Source of the DNA: a virus
Length of the DNA: 23,019 bases
Strand: one strand, 5' to 3'
IMG/VR virus record: IMGVR_UViG_3300025098_000308
Coordinates: 1 to 23,019 of that record
This document shows positions 8,387 through 14,440 of the stretch, in pieces. Both the position numbers and the translations under genes were made by a program. The notes beneath the pieces are model-generated. The model was not told where the DNA came from and made no database searches. It saw only the letters and a program-made list of their open reading frames with translations. The stretch's first letter is position 1. Every line of letters starts with the position of its first letter.

Positions 8387-8749
8387 TTATTCTCCTTGTT
8401 TTGGGGGAAGTAACATAACACCACCAGTGCTTTCTACTTGCATTTTCTCAGTCTTCACTAAGCCTGTCCTGTCTAATAACTCTTTAGCTGCCATCATCTT
8501 ATCTTTGAGACCTAACTCAGTAGGGTCATATAAACCACCCACCATAGCCATTGCAGCTTTAGGTGCGTTCCTACTCATAAACAACTGCGTAGCTTCTAGT
8601 ATCTCATCCTTCATGGATTTAACTATCTCTGTTGTGCTGGATGTTTCAGCATAACCTGCTAACTTCTTAGCTGATACTACATCACCACCTGCTTCATCAA
8701 ATAAAACAGCTAGAAACTTTTGTTGTCTTTCAGTTAGTTCTCTACTCAT
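8387..8749 (-). CDS. Terminase small subunit
   Basis: A 120-residue product. The N-terminus, LTERQQKFLAVLFDEAGGD, followed by AKKLAGYAETSS, matches the DNA-recognition helix-turn-helix region typical of phage small terminases. A helical middle follows (NAPKAAMAMVGGL), then KMMAAKELLDRTGL (near 85-100) and a C-terminal VMLLPPKQGE that may contact the large subunit. TerS proteins form rings, recognise the packaging site and regulate TerL. It lies two genes ahead of terL in the same operon. The start forms an ATGA overlap with the lysozyme stop. Length and pattern fit the family well. Confidence 0.75.
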   Translation of the reverse strand: MSRELTERQQKFLAVLFDEAGGDVVSAKKLAGYAETSSTTEIVKSMKDEILEATQLFMSRNAPKAAMAMVGGLYDPTELGLKDKMMAAKELLDRTGLVKTEKMQVESTGGVMLLPPKQGE

Positions 8750-9213
8750 GTTGGTACATTCTCTCTATAATATTGCCTATCAACGATTGCTATTAAACGC
8801 TTGGCTCTGTTAGGTGTTTGTTTAAACCAACGAGAGTTTTCCATTTCGTCTGCCATTCTTTCCCAATCTAAGTCTTCTACGGCAGCAATCATGTTCTTAA
8901 ACTTAGATAGTCTAGGTCTACCTAATTGAAAACACATATTAGCTAATACATGTTGTATGTCATCAGGTAGATTATCAAATTGCGAAAATAATAGTTTACA
9001 ATCTTTTATAGTTGTTTCTATGTCTTTCGCAAACCAATCGTTTACTTGTTCTTCAGGTACAGGGTATCCTATAGGTTTATCGTAGTAATCTGCATCCCAT
9101 TCTGTGATAAGATGTCCTATACCTCCTGTTAAATGCCCAAGTGAACATCTATATATTTCAAACTTTATGCCTTCATCTTCTGCTAATTCATCTTGTAGTT
9201 TTATTAAGTTCAT
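8746..9213 (-). CDS. T4-type lysozyme (glycoside hydrolase family 24 endolysin)
   Basis: A 155-residue muramidase that should cut the glycan chains of peptidoglycan at lysis. The catalytic pattern of T4 lysozyme (Glu11, Asp20, Thr26) is recognisable as Glu14, Cys23, Thr29 within EDEGIKFEIYRCSLGHLTGG. Replacement of the middle Asp by Cys is a known natural variant in this family. The C-terminal lobe has LANMCFQLG, FKNMIAAVEDLDWERMADEM and WFKQTPNRAKRLI, all typical. There is no signal peptide, so access to the wall would depend on the holin encoded at 9978-10370. The start overlaps the previous stop (TAATG). Confidence 0.9.
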   Translation of the reverse strand: MNLIKLQDELAEDEGIKFEIYRCSLGHLTGGIGHLITEWDADYYDKPIGYPVPEEQVNDWFAKDIETTIKDCKLLFSQFDNLPDDIQHVLANMCFQLGRPRLSKFKNMIAAVEDLDWERMADEMENSRWFKQTPNRAKRLIAIVDRQYYRENVPT

Positions 9214-9446
9214 TAACTATTTACTTTCTTTAACTTTATACTTTGTTCTAAGTGGCTTATTAGAATCTTTCTCATATTCTCTGCTCTAGTTCTATCTGTA
9301 AATGAATACTCTCTAATGTCTTCACTGCTTAGTCTAAGTGAAAATATATAGAACGCACCTTTCTTTATAATGCTAGAAGCACTGCCTTGTGCTACTCTTG
9401 CAGGGTTGATTAGTGTTCCAAAGTTTGTTTCAATAATGTTTGACAT
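9213..9446 (-). CDS. Hypothetical protein, 77 aa
   Basis: The product begins MSNIIETNFGTLINPARVA and has a hydrophobic strand (KGAFYIFSLRLSS) followed by a charged helix (TDRTRAENMRKILISHLEQS). The start at 9446 has GAGGA about 10 bases upstream, and the stop overlaps the lysozyme start by one base. No family is recognised. Being locked between the Arg/Pro-rich protein and the lysozyme suggests a late function, possibly linked to lysis or the virion. Confidence 0.65.
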   Translation of the reverse strand: MSNIIETNFGTLINPARVAQGSASSIIKKGAFYIFSLRLSSEDIREYSFTDRTRAENMRKILISHLEQSIKLKKVNS

Positions 9447-9450
9447 TACT

Positions 9451-9978
9451 TTATCTTCTTCCTCTAAATCTAAAGTTTCTTTTTCTAGGTGTTACTTGTG
9501 GTCCTCTTGGTGTACCTGTAGGTCTTTTTCTAGGTGTAGCTACTTTAGGTGTTTGTGTAGCCTGTGTTGGTTTTCTTCTTCTACCAAATACATTAGCTCT
9601 CATTTTTTTATTGGCTTCCTGCATTTTAATAAATCTATCTCTAGCAGCTTTTTGTTGTGCAGGTGTACTCCTACTTAAGCCACCCAAACCTTGAGGTGGT
9701 AGCTGTCTTCTTTGCTGTGCTCTTCTTCTCAATTCCATTAACCTACGTCTCATAGCAGGTGTCATCTGCTGTCCACCTCTAGGTCTATCGTCTCCTAGTC
9801 TACGTGGTTCTACTTGAAGATTAGGTGGTCTTCTTCTTGGGTTTCTTGGTAGTTGAGGTGTACCTATAGGTCTTCGTCTACCTCTTGGTACGTGAGCCAT
9901 TCCTCTATGTGCTTTAACTACTGCTGTCTTTTTAGCTGCAGGTTTCTTTGTAGTTGTTGGTTTTTTTGTTGTAGCCAT
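9451..9978 (-). CDS. Arg/Pro/Lys-rich, extremely basic protein
   Basis: The 175-residue product starts with a Lys/Thr/Pro/Ala repeat of histone-H1 style (MATTKKPTTTKKPAAKKTA), then long runs such as RGRRRPIGTPQLPRNPRRRP, and ends in KRNFRFRGRR. Only a short central stretch (about 110-130, with ARDRFIKMQEANKKM) looks helical; the rest is probably disordered. Almost no acidic residues are present. It is likely to bind DNA or RNA, or to be carried in the capsid with the genome. The start forms a TAATG overlap with the holin gene. The role is inferred from composition only; other options are an internal head protein or a host chromatin-like competitor. Confidence 0.6.
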   Translation of the reverse strand: MATTKKPTTTKKPAAKKTAVVKAHRGMAHVPRGRRRPIGTPQLPRNPRRRPPNLQVEPRRLGDDRPRGGQQMTPAMRRRLMELRRRAQQRRQLPPQGLGGLSRSTPAQQKAARDRFIKMQEANKKMRANVFGRRRKPTQATQTPKVATPRKRPTGTPRGPQVTPRKRNFRFRGRR

Positions 9979-10370
9979 TATTTCTTCCCCATTATTTTCA
10001 TTGCTTGTCCTGCACCTTTAATTCCAAATGATGCACTAATGGCTATAAATAAAAGATACTGATACCACTCAGGTAATGTATTCAATACCTCAAAGCCTGT
10101 TCTTACATACTCTGTCATACTAGGGATGAACACTAGTATAGCAGGTAAAAGTAAAACTGTCAAGGCAAATTCGTCTTTCCACGAATTATCTGTTGAGTCT
10201 GCCATAGACTTTTCCCATGCGACTTCACCTGCTGCAACTTTCTCAGCTACAACTGCCTTAGCTTTAGCTTGTGCTACTTTAGCCTGACCATCTGCTTTAA
10301 CCTTCTCAACCTTACTACTCATCCAAGAACTAGCGAGGTTTGCGATTGGTCCTATTAATGCTGTTAACAT
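9978..10370 (-). CDS. Holin-like membrane protein
   Basis: I start it at ATG 10370 because of AAGGAG 7 bases upstream, rather than 15 codons earlier. The 130-residue product begins with an amphipathic helix (MLTALIGPIANLASSW), then an Ala/Lys-rich coiled stretch (about 18-55), then DNSWKDEFALTVLLLPAILV, leading into two membrane helices at about 68-84 and 103-119 separated by NTLPEWYQY, and a short basic end. I recognise this pattern from phage holins of the three-helix, gene-transfer-release type. It would form the inner-membrane lesion that lets the lysozyme reach the wall. Its start lies inside the end of the previous membrane protein gene (41-base overlap). Confidence 0.7.
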   Translation of the reverse strand: MLTALIGPIANLASSWMSSKVEKVKADGQAKVAQAKAKAVVAEKVAAGEVAWEKSMADSTDNSWKDEFALTVLLLPAILVFIPSMTEYVRTGFEVLNTLPEWYQYLLFIAISASFGIKGAGQAMKIMGKK

Positions 10371-10575
10371 CGTTGTCTCCTTTATGTTCGTGACCCATCC
10401 AAATGCCAAAGACACCTGTCATCACACCCATAACTACTGATACAAAAGCTGACTGTGCTGCTGTTGGATTATCTAAGTCCATAAACCATTCAGCACATCT
10501 CCATGACATCATCGTACTAGCTAACATCATAAAGCGAGGAAGTATCTTCCATTTTAAAAACGTCTCTACACTCAT
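10330..10575 (-). CDS. Small membrane protein next to the holin
   Basis: The 81-residue product starts at ATG 10575, which forms an ATGA overlap with the previous microprotein stop. It has two predicted membrane helices, roughly 12-33 (ILPRFMMLASTMMSW) and 41-60 (SAFVSVVMGVMTGVFGIWMG), and a polar tail with Asn, Lys and Arg. It overlaps the holin gene by 41 bases. The arrangement suggests a lysis accessory, such as an antiholin or a second pore component, but no family motif decides this. Confidence 0.65.
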   Translation of the reverse strand: MSVETFLKWKILPRFMMLASTMMSWRCAEWFMDLDNPTAAQSAFVSVVMGVMTGVFGIWMGHEHKGDNDVNSINRTNRKPR

Positions 10576-10715
10576 CTTATACAATTACAAGTTTCTTTAT
10601 TAAACTTTGAATCTATCCAACATTTACCATAGTACAAGATAAATAACCATACTGTAAATAGAACACCTTCAACGTAACTAAGTTCATTCCATGCATCTAA
10701 TATCATGTTGTCCAT
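10572..10715 (-). CDS. Single-pass membrane microprotein, 47 aa
   Basis: ATG at 10715 follows AGGAG by 7 bases and forms a TAATG overlap with the previous microprotein; the TGA stop forms an ATGA overlap with the next gene. The product has one hydrophobic segment (VEGVLFTVWLFILYYG, 15-30) and a C-terminal part with three Cys (KCWID and TCNCIR). The exact tiling of start and stop between neighbours is the main evidence that it is real. It is probably membrane-inserted. The function is unknown; lysis control is one possibility given the neighbours. Confidence 0.65.
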   Translation of the reverse strand: MDNMILDAWNELSYVEGVLFTVWLFILYYGKCWIDSKFNKETCNCIR

Positions 10716-10840
10716 TATAATCTCCTAGTTCCTTCTTTTTCTTGTTTTTCTCTTAGAGCTTTCACGTGCTTGTTGAAGAGATAGTTTCCTAGCTTTAATA
10801 TTGGCTTCGCTAATTTTAGATACAATACGCTTTTGCTCAT
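10715..10840 (-). CDS. Basic amphipathic microprotein, 41 aa
   Basis: The ATG at 10840 overlaps the TGA of the preceding gene (ATGA) and the TAA overlaps the next ATG (TAATG). The product begins MSKSVLYLKLAKPILKLGN and ends in a charged helix with KALREKQEKEGTRRL. I prefer this frame over a longer open frame on the same strand (10725-11024), which lacks a sensible start and is buried in the neighbouring gene. One hydrophobic/amphipathic helix (5-23) suggests membrane association. The function is unknown. Confidence 0.55.
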   Translation of the reverse strand: MSKSVLYLKLAKPILKLGNYLFNKHVKALREKQEKEGTRRL

Positions 10841-11082
10841 CTAAATCTCGCCGTTTTTGTAGCAATCTTTTTGGGCTGTTTAGATACTTGTCTATTTCCT
10901 CTAGTTGCTTTTCGTTTAGCAGCCGAAGTGGCGGCGTATTCACTGGAACTAAGAGCCTTAATCGCCGCTTCAGGTAGATAACGTTCGCCTGTAGCTTTTG
11001 ACCCCTGTGTACTAGGTTTACCACTCTTAGTTGTCCATTTCTGTTTTGTCCAATTTGCTAGTGACTTTTGTGGTGCTCTCAT
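10837..11082 (-). CDS. Conserved small basic phage protein
   Basis: The 81-residue product begins MRAPQKSLANWTKQKWTTK and contains ATGERYLPEAAIKALSSSEY, then a basic tail with QPKKIATKTARF. I recall near-identical proteins in many marine phages, where they are annotated only as hypothetical or virion-associated. It is Lys/Arg-rich with no enzyme motif. The first part overlaps the DUF1289-like frame in another reading frame. Expression late and copackaging with other basic proteins are inferred from position. Confidence 0.72.
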   Translation of the reverse strand: MRAPQKSLANWTKQKWTTKSGKPSTQGSKATGERYLPEAAIKALSSSEYAATSAAKRKATRGNRQVSKQPKKIATKTARFR

Positions 11083-11170
11083 ATGCTTCTTTAATCTCTT
11101 CTATTGTTCTGTTACATCCTATGCAGACATTCTCTTGCAACGTGCAGATGCCTATACATGGAGTTATAAT
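11027..11170 (-). CDS. DUF1289-like Cys4 microprotein without a canonical start
   Basis: This frame holds TPCIGICTLQENVCIGCNRT followed by IEEIKEAY: Cys-x3-Cys-x6-Cys-x2-Cys plus the R-T-x-E-E-I signature of DUF1289, a small probable zinc-binding domain. The frame is closed upstream by TAG at 11171-11173, and the codons between that stop and the first Cys are ATT, ATA, ACT and CCA, so no ATG, GTG or TTG is available ahead of the first Cys. Initiation at ATT (11170) or ATA (11167), behind the weak ACAGG site, is the simplest reading and would overlap the preceding stop. Alternatives are a ribosomal frameshift from the upstream gene, a sequence error or a decayed gene. The motif match is clear; the start is not. 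Confidence 0.5.
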   Translation of the reverse strand: MITPCIGICTLQENVCIGCNRTIEEIKEAYESTTKVTSKLDKTEMDN

Positions 11171-11607
11171 CTACCTGTCCACTTAGCTGCAAACCAAGCC
11201 GCTAGTCCTGCAAAGAATATAATGATAATAAACCCTACACTGTAGCCTACGTATTCCATTATTTCTTCGTGACGTTTCTGTGCCATCTTCTCTTGATAAC
11301 GTCTAGTCTTTCTTGCTTCAGCTTGAAACTGTTGCCAGTCCTGCCACAATCCGGGTCTACCTAGATATATCATCATCTGCTTGAGTTCTTCTTCTTTTTC
11401 TCTTATCTGCTCAAGAGCCATGAACTCTTCTAAGTCTGCACCACCTATACCTTTAGCTTTTTTCTTTTTGAGGTTTTTCTCTATGGCTTCTTTAGAAAAA
11501 ACAAAATCTGATATTTGTTTAGCACAACCGGAAAGTTCCTTACCATTTGATATAAAACTCTTGATAACACCGAAGGCTGCATTTGCTGCTGCGAGTTCTG
11601 CTAACAT
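11164..11607 (-). CDS. Conserved phage protein with coiled coil and C-terminal membrane helix
   Basis: The 147-residue product starts at ATG 11607 (AAGGA about 8 bases upstream; TAATG overlap). It begins with an Ala-rich hydrophobic segment (MLAELAAANAAFGVIKSFI), then a Lys/Glu-rich coiled coil (about 35-115) that contains IYLGRPGLWQDWQQFQAEA, and ends in a strong membrane helix (SVGFIIIIFFAGLAAWF, about 125-142). I recall similar proteins in many marine phage late regions, of unknown function. A membrane-tethered spanin-like or virion-linked role is possible; the sequence does not decide. Confidence 0.7.
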   Translation of the reverse strand: MLAELAAANAAFGVIKSFISNGKELSGCAKQISDFVFSKEAIEKNLKKKKAKGIGGADLEEFMALEQIREKEEELKQMMIYLGRPGLWQDWQQFQAEARKTRRYQEKMAQKRHEEIMEYVGYSVGFIIIIFFAGLAAWFAAKWTGRL

Positions 11608-11789
11608 TATCGTTTCCTTCTAGGTTTACAGTATGCTGTTATCTGTAGATTTGCTCCTTCCATCTGTGGTACGGATGGTTGCTTGTGTAATCTTTCTGCA
11701 AAGTACAAGCATCTATCTATGTCTTCAAAGGTTTGTGTTTGGTCTACTACTCTTAATCCCATCATAAACACTAACACAAACTCAATCAT
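11607..11789 (-). CDS. Small exported-type protein, 60 aa
   Basis: The N-terminus (MIEFVLVFMMGLRVVDQTQT) looks like a short hydrophobic anchor or signal, followed by a domain with two Cys (DIDRCLYFAERLHKQ and ITAYCKP) that could pair outside the cytoplasm, and a basic end. It overlaps the Cys-rich microprotein by 8 bases at its start and the next gene by one base at its stop. I recall similar proteins in marine phages. The function is unknown; an envelope location is inferred. Confidence 0.65.
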   Translation of the reverse strand: MIEFVLVFMMGLRVVDQTQTFEDIDRCLYFAERLHKQPSVPQMEGANLQITAYCKPRRKR

Positions 11790-11880
11790 TACCTTTCTCT
11801 GCTACCTTATCTTCATGGCAGTCACAGTTACATTCTTCATCATTACACTCATAGCACTCACATGTATCACATTTATCCAC
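11782..11880 (-). CDS. Cys-rich microprotein, 32 aa, GTG start
   Basis: GTG at 11880 follows GGAGGA by 4-5 bases, and the previous gene ends 6 bases inside it (TAA at 11873-11875). The product, read from Val/Met, carries seven Cys within 18 residues: CDTCECYECNDEECNCDC, then HEDK. The pattern C-x2-C-x-C-x2-C-x4-C-x-C-x-C with many Asp/Glu suggests a metal-binding, metallothionein-like peptide. The longer frame to 12030 lies within the preceding gene and lacks a start near a ribosome site. The stop overlaps the next ATG region by 8 bases. Not a family I can name. Confidence 0.6.
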   Translation of the reverse strand: MDKCDTCECYECNDEECNCDCHEDKVAEKGND

Positions 11881-12166
11881 GGTATCCTCCACCTGCTGCT
11901 TTGTATGCTTTGGCAACCATCTGTGCTTTTCTAGCTGACCATTGACCGGGAGCACCTCCCTTACCACCTGCTTTGATACGGTTGAATATGTTCTTACGCA
12001 TTGTTGGCTTGGTATAGTTACCTGCAGCATTAACTGTGCTACCCCCTTTATTTAATTTAAGTTTAGATAATGACTTAGCTTGACTAGCATGTAGTTTAGA
12101 TGCTTTCTTTAATCCTTTAACTACCTTTTTTACTACTCTTTTTGCTTTTGGTTTTGCTGTTGGCAT
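11873..12166 (-). CDS. Conserved small basic protein with GG motifs
   Basis: I start it at ATG 12166 because GAGG lies 6-7 bases upstream; a start four codons earlier is possible. The 97-residue product opens MPTAKPKAKRVVKKVVKGL, followed by KLNKGGSTVNAAGNYTKPTM and GGAPGQWSARKAQMVAKAY, and ends AGGGYRG. I recall this as a recurrent protein of marine phages, likely packaged in the virion. It overlaps the preceding gene by 50 bases. It is strongly basic with K-x-G-G and GG-rich linkers. No catalytic motif is seen. Confidence 0.72.
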   Translation of the reverse strand: MPTAKPKAKRVVKKVVKGLKKASKLHASQAKSLSKLKLNKGGSTVNAAGNYTKPTMRKNIFNRIKAGGKGGAPGQWSARKAQMVAKAYKAAGGGYRG

Positions 12167-12824
12167 TGTTATCCTCATATAAGTTATTAAATGTAGTATA
12201 GGGGTCTAGGTAAGATTCATGTGACTCTGCTGAGTGTGTCCACTGTGATGGTGCAAAGTCAGGAGCACCTTCTCCTGTAACCCACAGAGCAGGACTTGTA
12301 GCTCTTACTCTGTTATTTGGAAGTGCAACAATATTGCCTGTCCATTTTCCTGCATCCAACAAGTACATCACGTGTGACTGTTTATGCTGTGCAGGGTCAT
12401 CTGCTATGTCACTGTCTGTGTAGTCAACAGTAAACATATACTTAGCTGTGTAGAACTCATTGCCTATCTTACATAACCAAGGACTAGAACTTACTCTGTC
12501 CATAACTATGATGCTATGATTTCTTGATTCACAATCCCAAGGTTGACATAAGTGGTCTTCCATCGGCTCTGCCCATTCGTCTACAGGTATGTCAGCTACG
12601 AGTGCTTGTATGGGCATCCTTGCCCACATTGCACCACCGTGTACATTATCATCTTCTGTACAACCTGTGAAGACTACCTGAAAACTTAGTGACCTATCAG
12701 GTATGGTATTAACTGCGAAAGCTAGTGCGTGTAGGTATTCACCGTGATAATTCATATGATTACAAGTGAACTCCTTACGTACCCAACATTTAAAATGTGG
12801 TACGTTACTTATAAGATACGACAT
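12117..12824 (-). CDS. Conserved phage protein, 235 aa, unknown function
   Basis: The only mid-sized, neutral to acidic protein in this stretch. It has many Trp, Cys and His residues: CWVRKEFTCNHMNYHGEYLH near the N-terminus, GGAMWARMPIQALV in the middle, LCQPWDCESRNHSI, then DDPAQHKQSHVMYLLDAGKW, and GEGAPDFAPSQWTHSAES near the end, closed by a short Lys/Ser tail. I recall close relatives in other marine phages, always as hypothetical. A beta-rich fold is likely. Cys and His placement would allow metal binding, but this is not shown. The start forms a TAATG overlap with the repeat microprotein; the end overlaps the next gene by 50 bases. Confidence 0.75.
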   Translation of the reverse strand: MSYLISNVPHFKCWVRKEFTCNHMNYHGEYLHALAFAVNTIPDRSLSFQVVFTGCTEDDNVHGGAMWARMPIQALVADIPVDEWAEPMEDHLCQPWDCESRNHSIIVMDRVSSSPWLCKIGNEFYTAKYMFTVDYTDSDIADDPAQHKQSHVMYLLDAGKWTGNIVALPNNRVRATSPALWVTGEGAPDFAPSQWTHSAESHESYLDPYTTFNNLYEDNNANSKTKSKKSSKKGS

Positions 12825-12955
12825 TATTTACGTTTAGCTGCTCCACCACGAGAGTACATCTTAGTTTTTTTCATTCCTGCACCACCTTTAGCCATGTACT
12901 TAGTCTTCTTCATTCCACCTTTTGCCATGTATTTTGTTTTCTTCTTCATAACCAT
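12824..12955 (-). CDS. Repeat microprotein, KKTKYMAKGG type, 43 aa
   Basis: ATG at 12955 overlaps the previous TAA, with GAGGA about 9 bases upstream; the TAA overlaps the next ATG at 12824. The product is three imperfect copies of K-K-T-K-Y-M-A-K-G-G (residues 5-14, 16-25 and 29-38, the third diverged to K-K-T-K-M-Y-S-R-G-G) with a basic end. Exact tiling between two genes supports it being translated. It resembles the GG-containing basic ends of the larger late proteins in this window. The function is unknown; a virion-associated or nucleic-acid-binding peptide is my guess. Confidence 0.65.
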   Translation of the reverse strand: MVMKKKTKYMAKGGMKKTKYMAKGGAGMKKTKMYSRGGAAKRK

Positions 12956-13629
12956 TATGCTAGTCCTCTTTTCTTTAATCTATCTAATTGTAACTTTGTA
13001 GGCTTTACATTTGTACCTTTATAGTTACCCTTTGAATCCAACTTAGATTCAGGCTTCTTTGTAATCTTTTTCTCTACTTTCTTTTTAACTTCTTGTTTAG
13101 GTTTATTTTGTAGAGCTTTTGTTTTAGTCACCTTTACACTTTTAAGGTTAGATTTTTTTATTTCTTTAATGTCTTTTTTCTTATCTGTCTTCTTAGGTGG
13201 CTTGGCATCTGTTTTTATGTTAGTATCTTTTTTCATAACGCTAAATGCATCTTTAGCCTGAGATTTACGTAATGCTGCTTTGCCACCGTCTTTAGGCATT
13301 AGTCTAGACCTATCTATATCTCTTACTAAATCTGATTTAGCCTTACTTCCATCATCTTTTTTAGCTGTAGATGCCATAGCCTTTTTCATACCTCTGCCCA
13401 TCTGACCCTTTTTATTTGTGCCACTGACAGCAGAACGTACTGTTGCTAACATTTTATCTGGACTAGATACGAGTCTTGAACCTGCAGCATTTTTTAAGTT
13501 TGCTAACACTAATCCTGTGGCTGCATCCTTTGCTAACTCGCCATCTTTTTTAATTCTATAATACTTACTACCTATTTTTCTATACTTAGTTTTTTTACCA
13601 AAAACTTTAACTGTATACTCTTTAGCCAT
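12955..13629 (-). CDS. Lys-rich protein, 224 aa
   Basis: It starts after a strong ribosome site (GAGGAG, about 7 bases). The N-terminus (EYTVKVFGKKTKYRKIGSKY) looks like a small beta domain up to about residue 50, with a following Ala/Gly-rich segment. From about 85 on it is mostly low-complexity Lys, with blocks such as KPPKKTDKKKDIKEIKK and KKKVEKKITKKPESKLD, ending LQLDRLKKRGLA. It is probably disordered and binds nucleic acid or acidic partners. Possible roles are an internal virion protein or DNA condensing during packaging. It matches no enzyme family that I know. Confidence 0.65.
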   Translation of the reverse strand: MAKEYTVKVFGKKTKYRKIGSKYYRIKKDGELAKDAATGLVLANLKNAAGSRLVSSPDKMLATVRSAVSGTNKKGQMGRGMKKAMASTAKKDDGSKAKSDLVRDIDRSRLMPKDGGKAALRKSQAKDAFSVMKKDTNIKTDAKPPKKTDKKKDIKEIKKSNLKSVKVTKTKALQNKPKQEVKKKVEKKITKKPESKLDSKGNYKGTNVKPTKLQLDRLKKRGLA

Positions 13630-13889
13630 TACACTCTCCTCACTAGTTTTTTAGCATTACGTGTTCTCTTAAAAGAACGATTGGCAGTTTTAGATGCTAC
13701 AGCTAAATTACTAGTTCTGTTATCTTTTGGATTGCCATTCTTATGGTGGACATCTTTACCTGCTACCTTCGCAGTTCCACCTGCTTTCATAACTATCTTA
13801 CGTGCTTTGTTTCTACCTGCTCTGTTCACCTTCTGTGCAGGTTTAGAGTGGTAGTTAGCGTATTCTTTTTTGTAATTGCGATTAGGCAT
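13629..13889 (-). CDS. HNH-like small basic protein
   Basis: The 86-residue product begins MPNRNYKKEYANYHSKPAQK. Its C-terminal half, KDVHHKNGNPKDNRTSNLAV followed by ASKTANRS, matches the core of HNH endonucleases: His48-His49, Asn57, Asn61 and a final Asn70 in place of the usual His. It is shorter than free-standing HNH enzymes and very basic. HNH proteins near terminase genes can be needed for genome cleavage at packaging. I recall this form as common in marine phages. It might instead be a degenerate HNH domain kept for DNA binding. Both ends overlap the neighbouring genes by one base. Confidence 0.75.
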   Translation of the reverse strand: MPNRNYKKEYANYHSKPAQKVNRAGRNKARKIVMKAGGTAKVAGKDVHHKNGNPKDNRTSNLAVASKTANRSFKRTRNAKKLVRRV

Positions 13890-14116
13890 TAGTTGCCTGT
13901 TATTTTATTGTAGGCTTCCATACCCTTTGGACCACTAGCTTTTAAAGCACGTAGACCTGCATTATCTGTGACTGAACCACCTGCTGTGTACATATGTTGT
14001 TTGCCACCTACACTGCCACCATAAGCCATCTTAACTTTCTTCTTAGGCTCTTTAGGTTTCTTACCTAACATAGATATAATTATGGCTATGCCACCCTTAC
14101 CTTTTTTATTTGCCAT
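13889..14116 (-). CDS. Small basic protein with YGGS/AGGS motifs
   Basis: A 75-residue product. The N-terminal half is basic, with a short hydrophobic stretch (GKGGIAIIISMLGKKPK). The middle has KMAYGGSVGGKQHMYTAGGS, two GGSV units 14 residues apart, and the end reads GPKGMEAYNKITGN. The paired GGSV motif ties it to its neighbour at 14106-14426 and to other late basic proteins. The start (AAAGG upstream) overlaps the previous gene by 11 bases. The function is unknown. Confidence 0.65.
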   Translation of the reverse strand: MANKKGKGGIAIIISMLGKKPKEPKKKVKMAYGGSVGGKQHMYTAGGSVTDNAGLRALKASGPKGMEAYNKITGN

Positions 14117-14426
14117 TTCTCTTGACCTTTCTCTTGTCTACAGTTGATAGCACGTAGCCACCACTGCGATAATCGTTAGCACCTATTCTGTTCTTTGTAA
14201 TTGAACCACCACTAGCTTTGCCTAATGCCCTAGTAGCTTTTGATTCGTATATAATGATTTGGTCTTCTGAGTCCATTAGCTTACTAAGCTCAGAGCCTTC
14301 AATCTCTCCACCACCACCTGCTATTTGATTACTCGCATCTTTGTTCACTGCTCTGAATATAGCCATGCCTTTAACTTCACCGTGCTTGTCAATAAGTTTG
14401 TCTTTTATTTTTTGTATCTCATTCAT
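14106..14426 (-). CDS. Hypothetical protein, 106 aa, with C-terminal GG motifs
   Basis: I start at ATG 14426 (GGGGAAG upstream) rather than at the GTG seven codons earlier. It is helical at first (MNEIQKIKDKLIDKHGEVKG), with a middle segment AGGGGEIEGSELSKLMDSE, and a basic end with GKASGGSITKNRIGANDYRS and GGYVLSTVDKRKVKRN. The end again shows the GG-plus-hydrophobic pattern. No family is recognised. It overlaps the next gene by 11 bases, so coupled translation is likely. Confidence 0.65.
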   Translation of the reverse strand: MNEIQKIKDKLIDKHGEVKGMAIFRAVNKDASNQIAGGGGEIEGSELSKLMDSEDQIIIYESKATRALGKASGGSITKNRIGANDYRSGGYVLSTVDKRKVKRNGK

Positions 14427-14440
14427 TATTTCTTCCCCTG

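Noticed and set aside
10725-11024. A 99-codon minus-strand frame over the small basic gene
   Set aside because: It has no sensible start, lies across the conserved 10837-11082 gene, and the coupled 41-residue frame (10715-10840) explains the region better.
11782-12030. The longer form of the Cys-rich frame
   Set aside because: The extra N-terminal part lies wholly inside the conserved 11873-12166 gene and has no ribosome site; the GTG at 11880 with GGAGGA is a better start.
12744-13001. Plus-strand hydrophobic frame with Phe/Pro repeats
   Set aside because: It is the antisense of the KKTKYMAKGG repeat microprotein; the repeated look comes from that gene.
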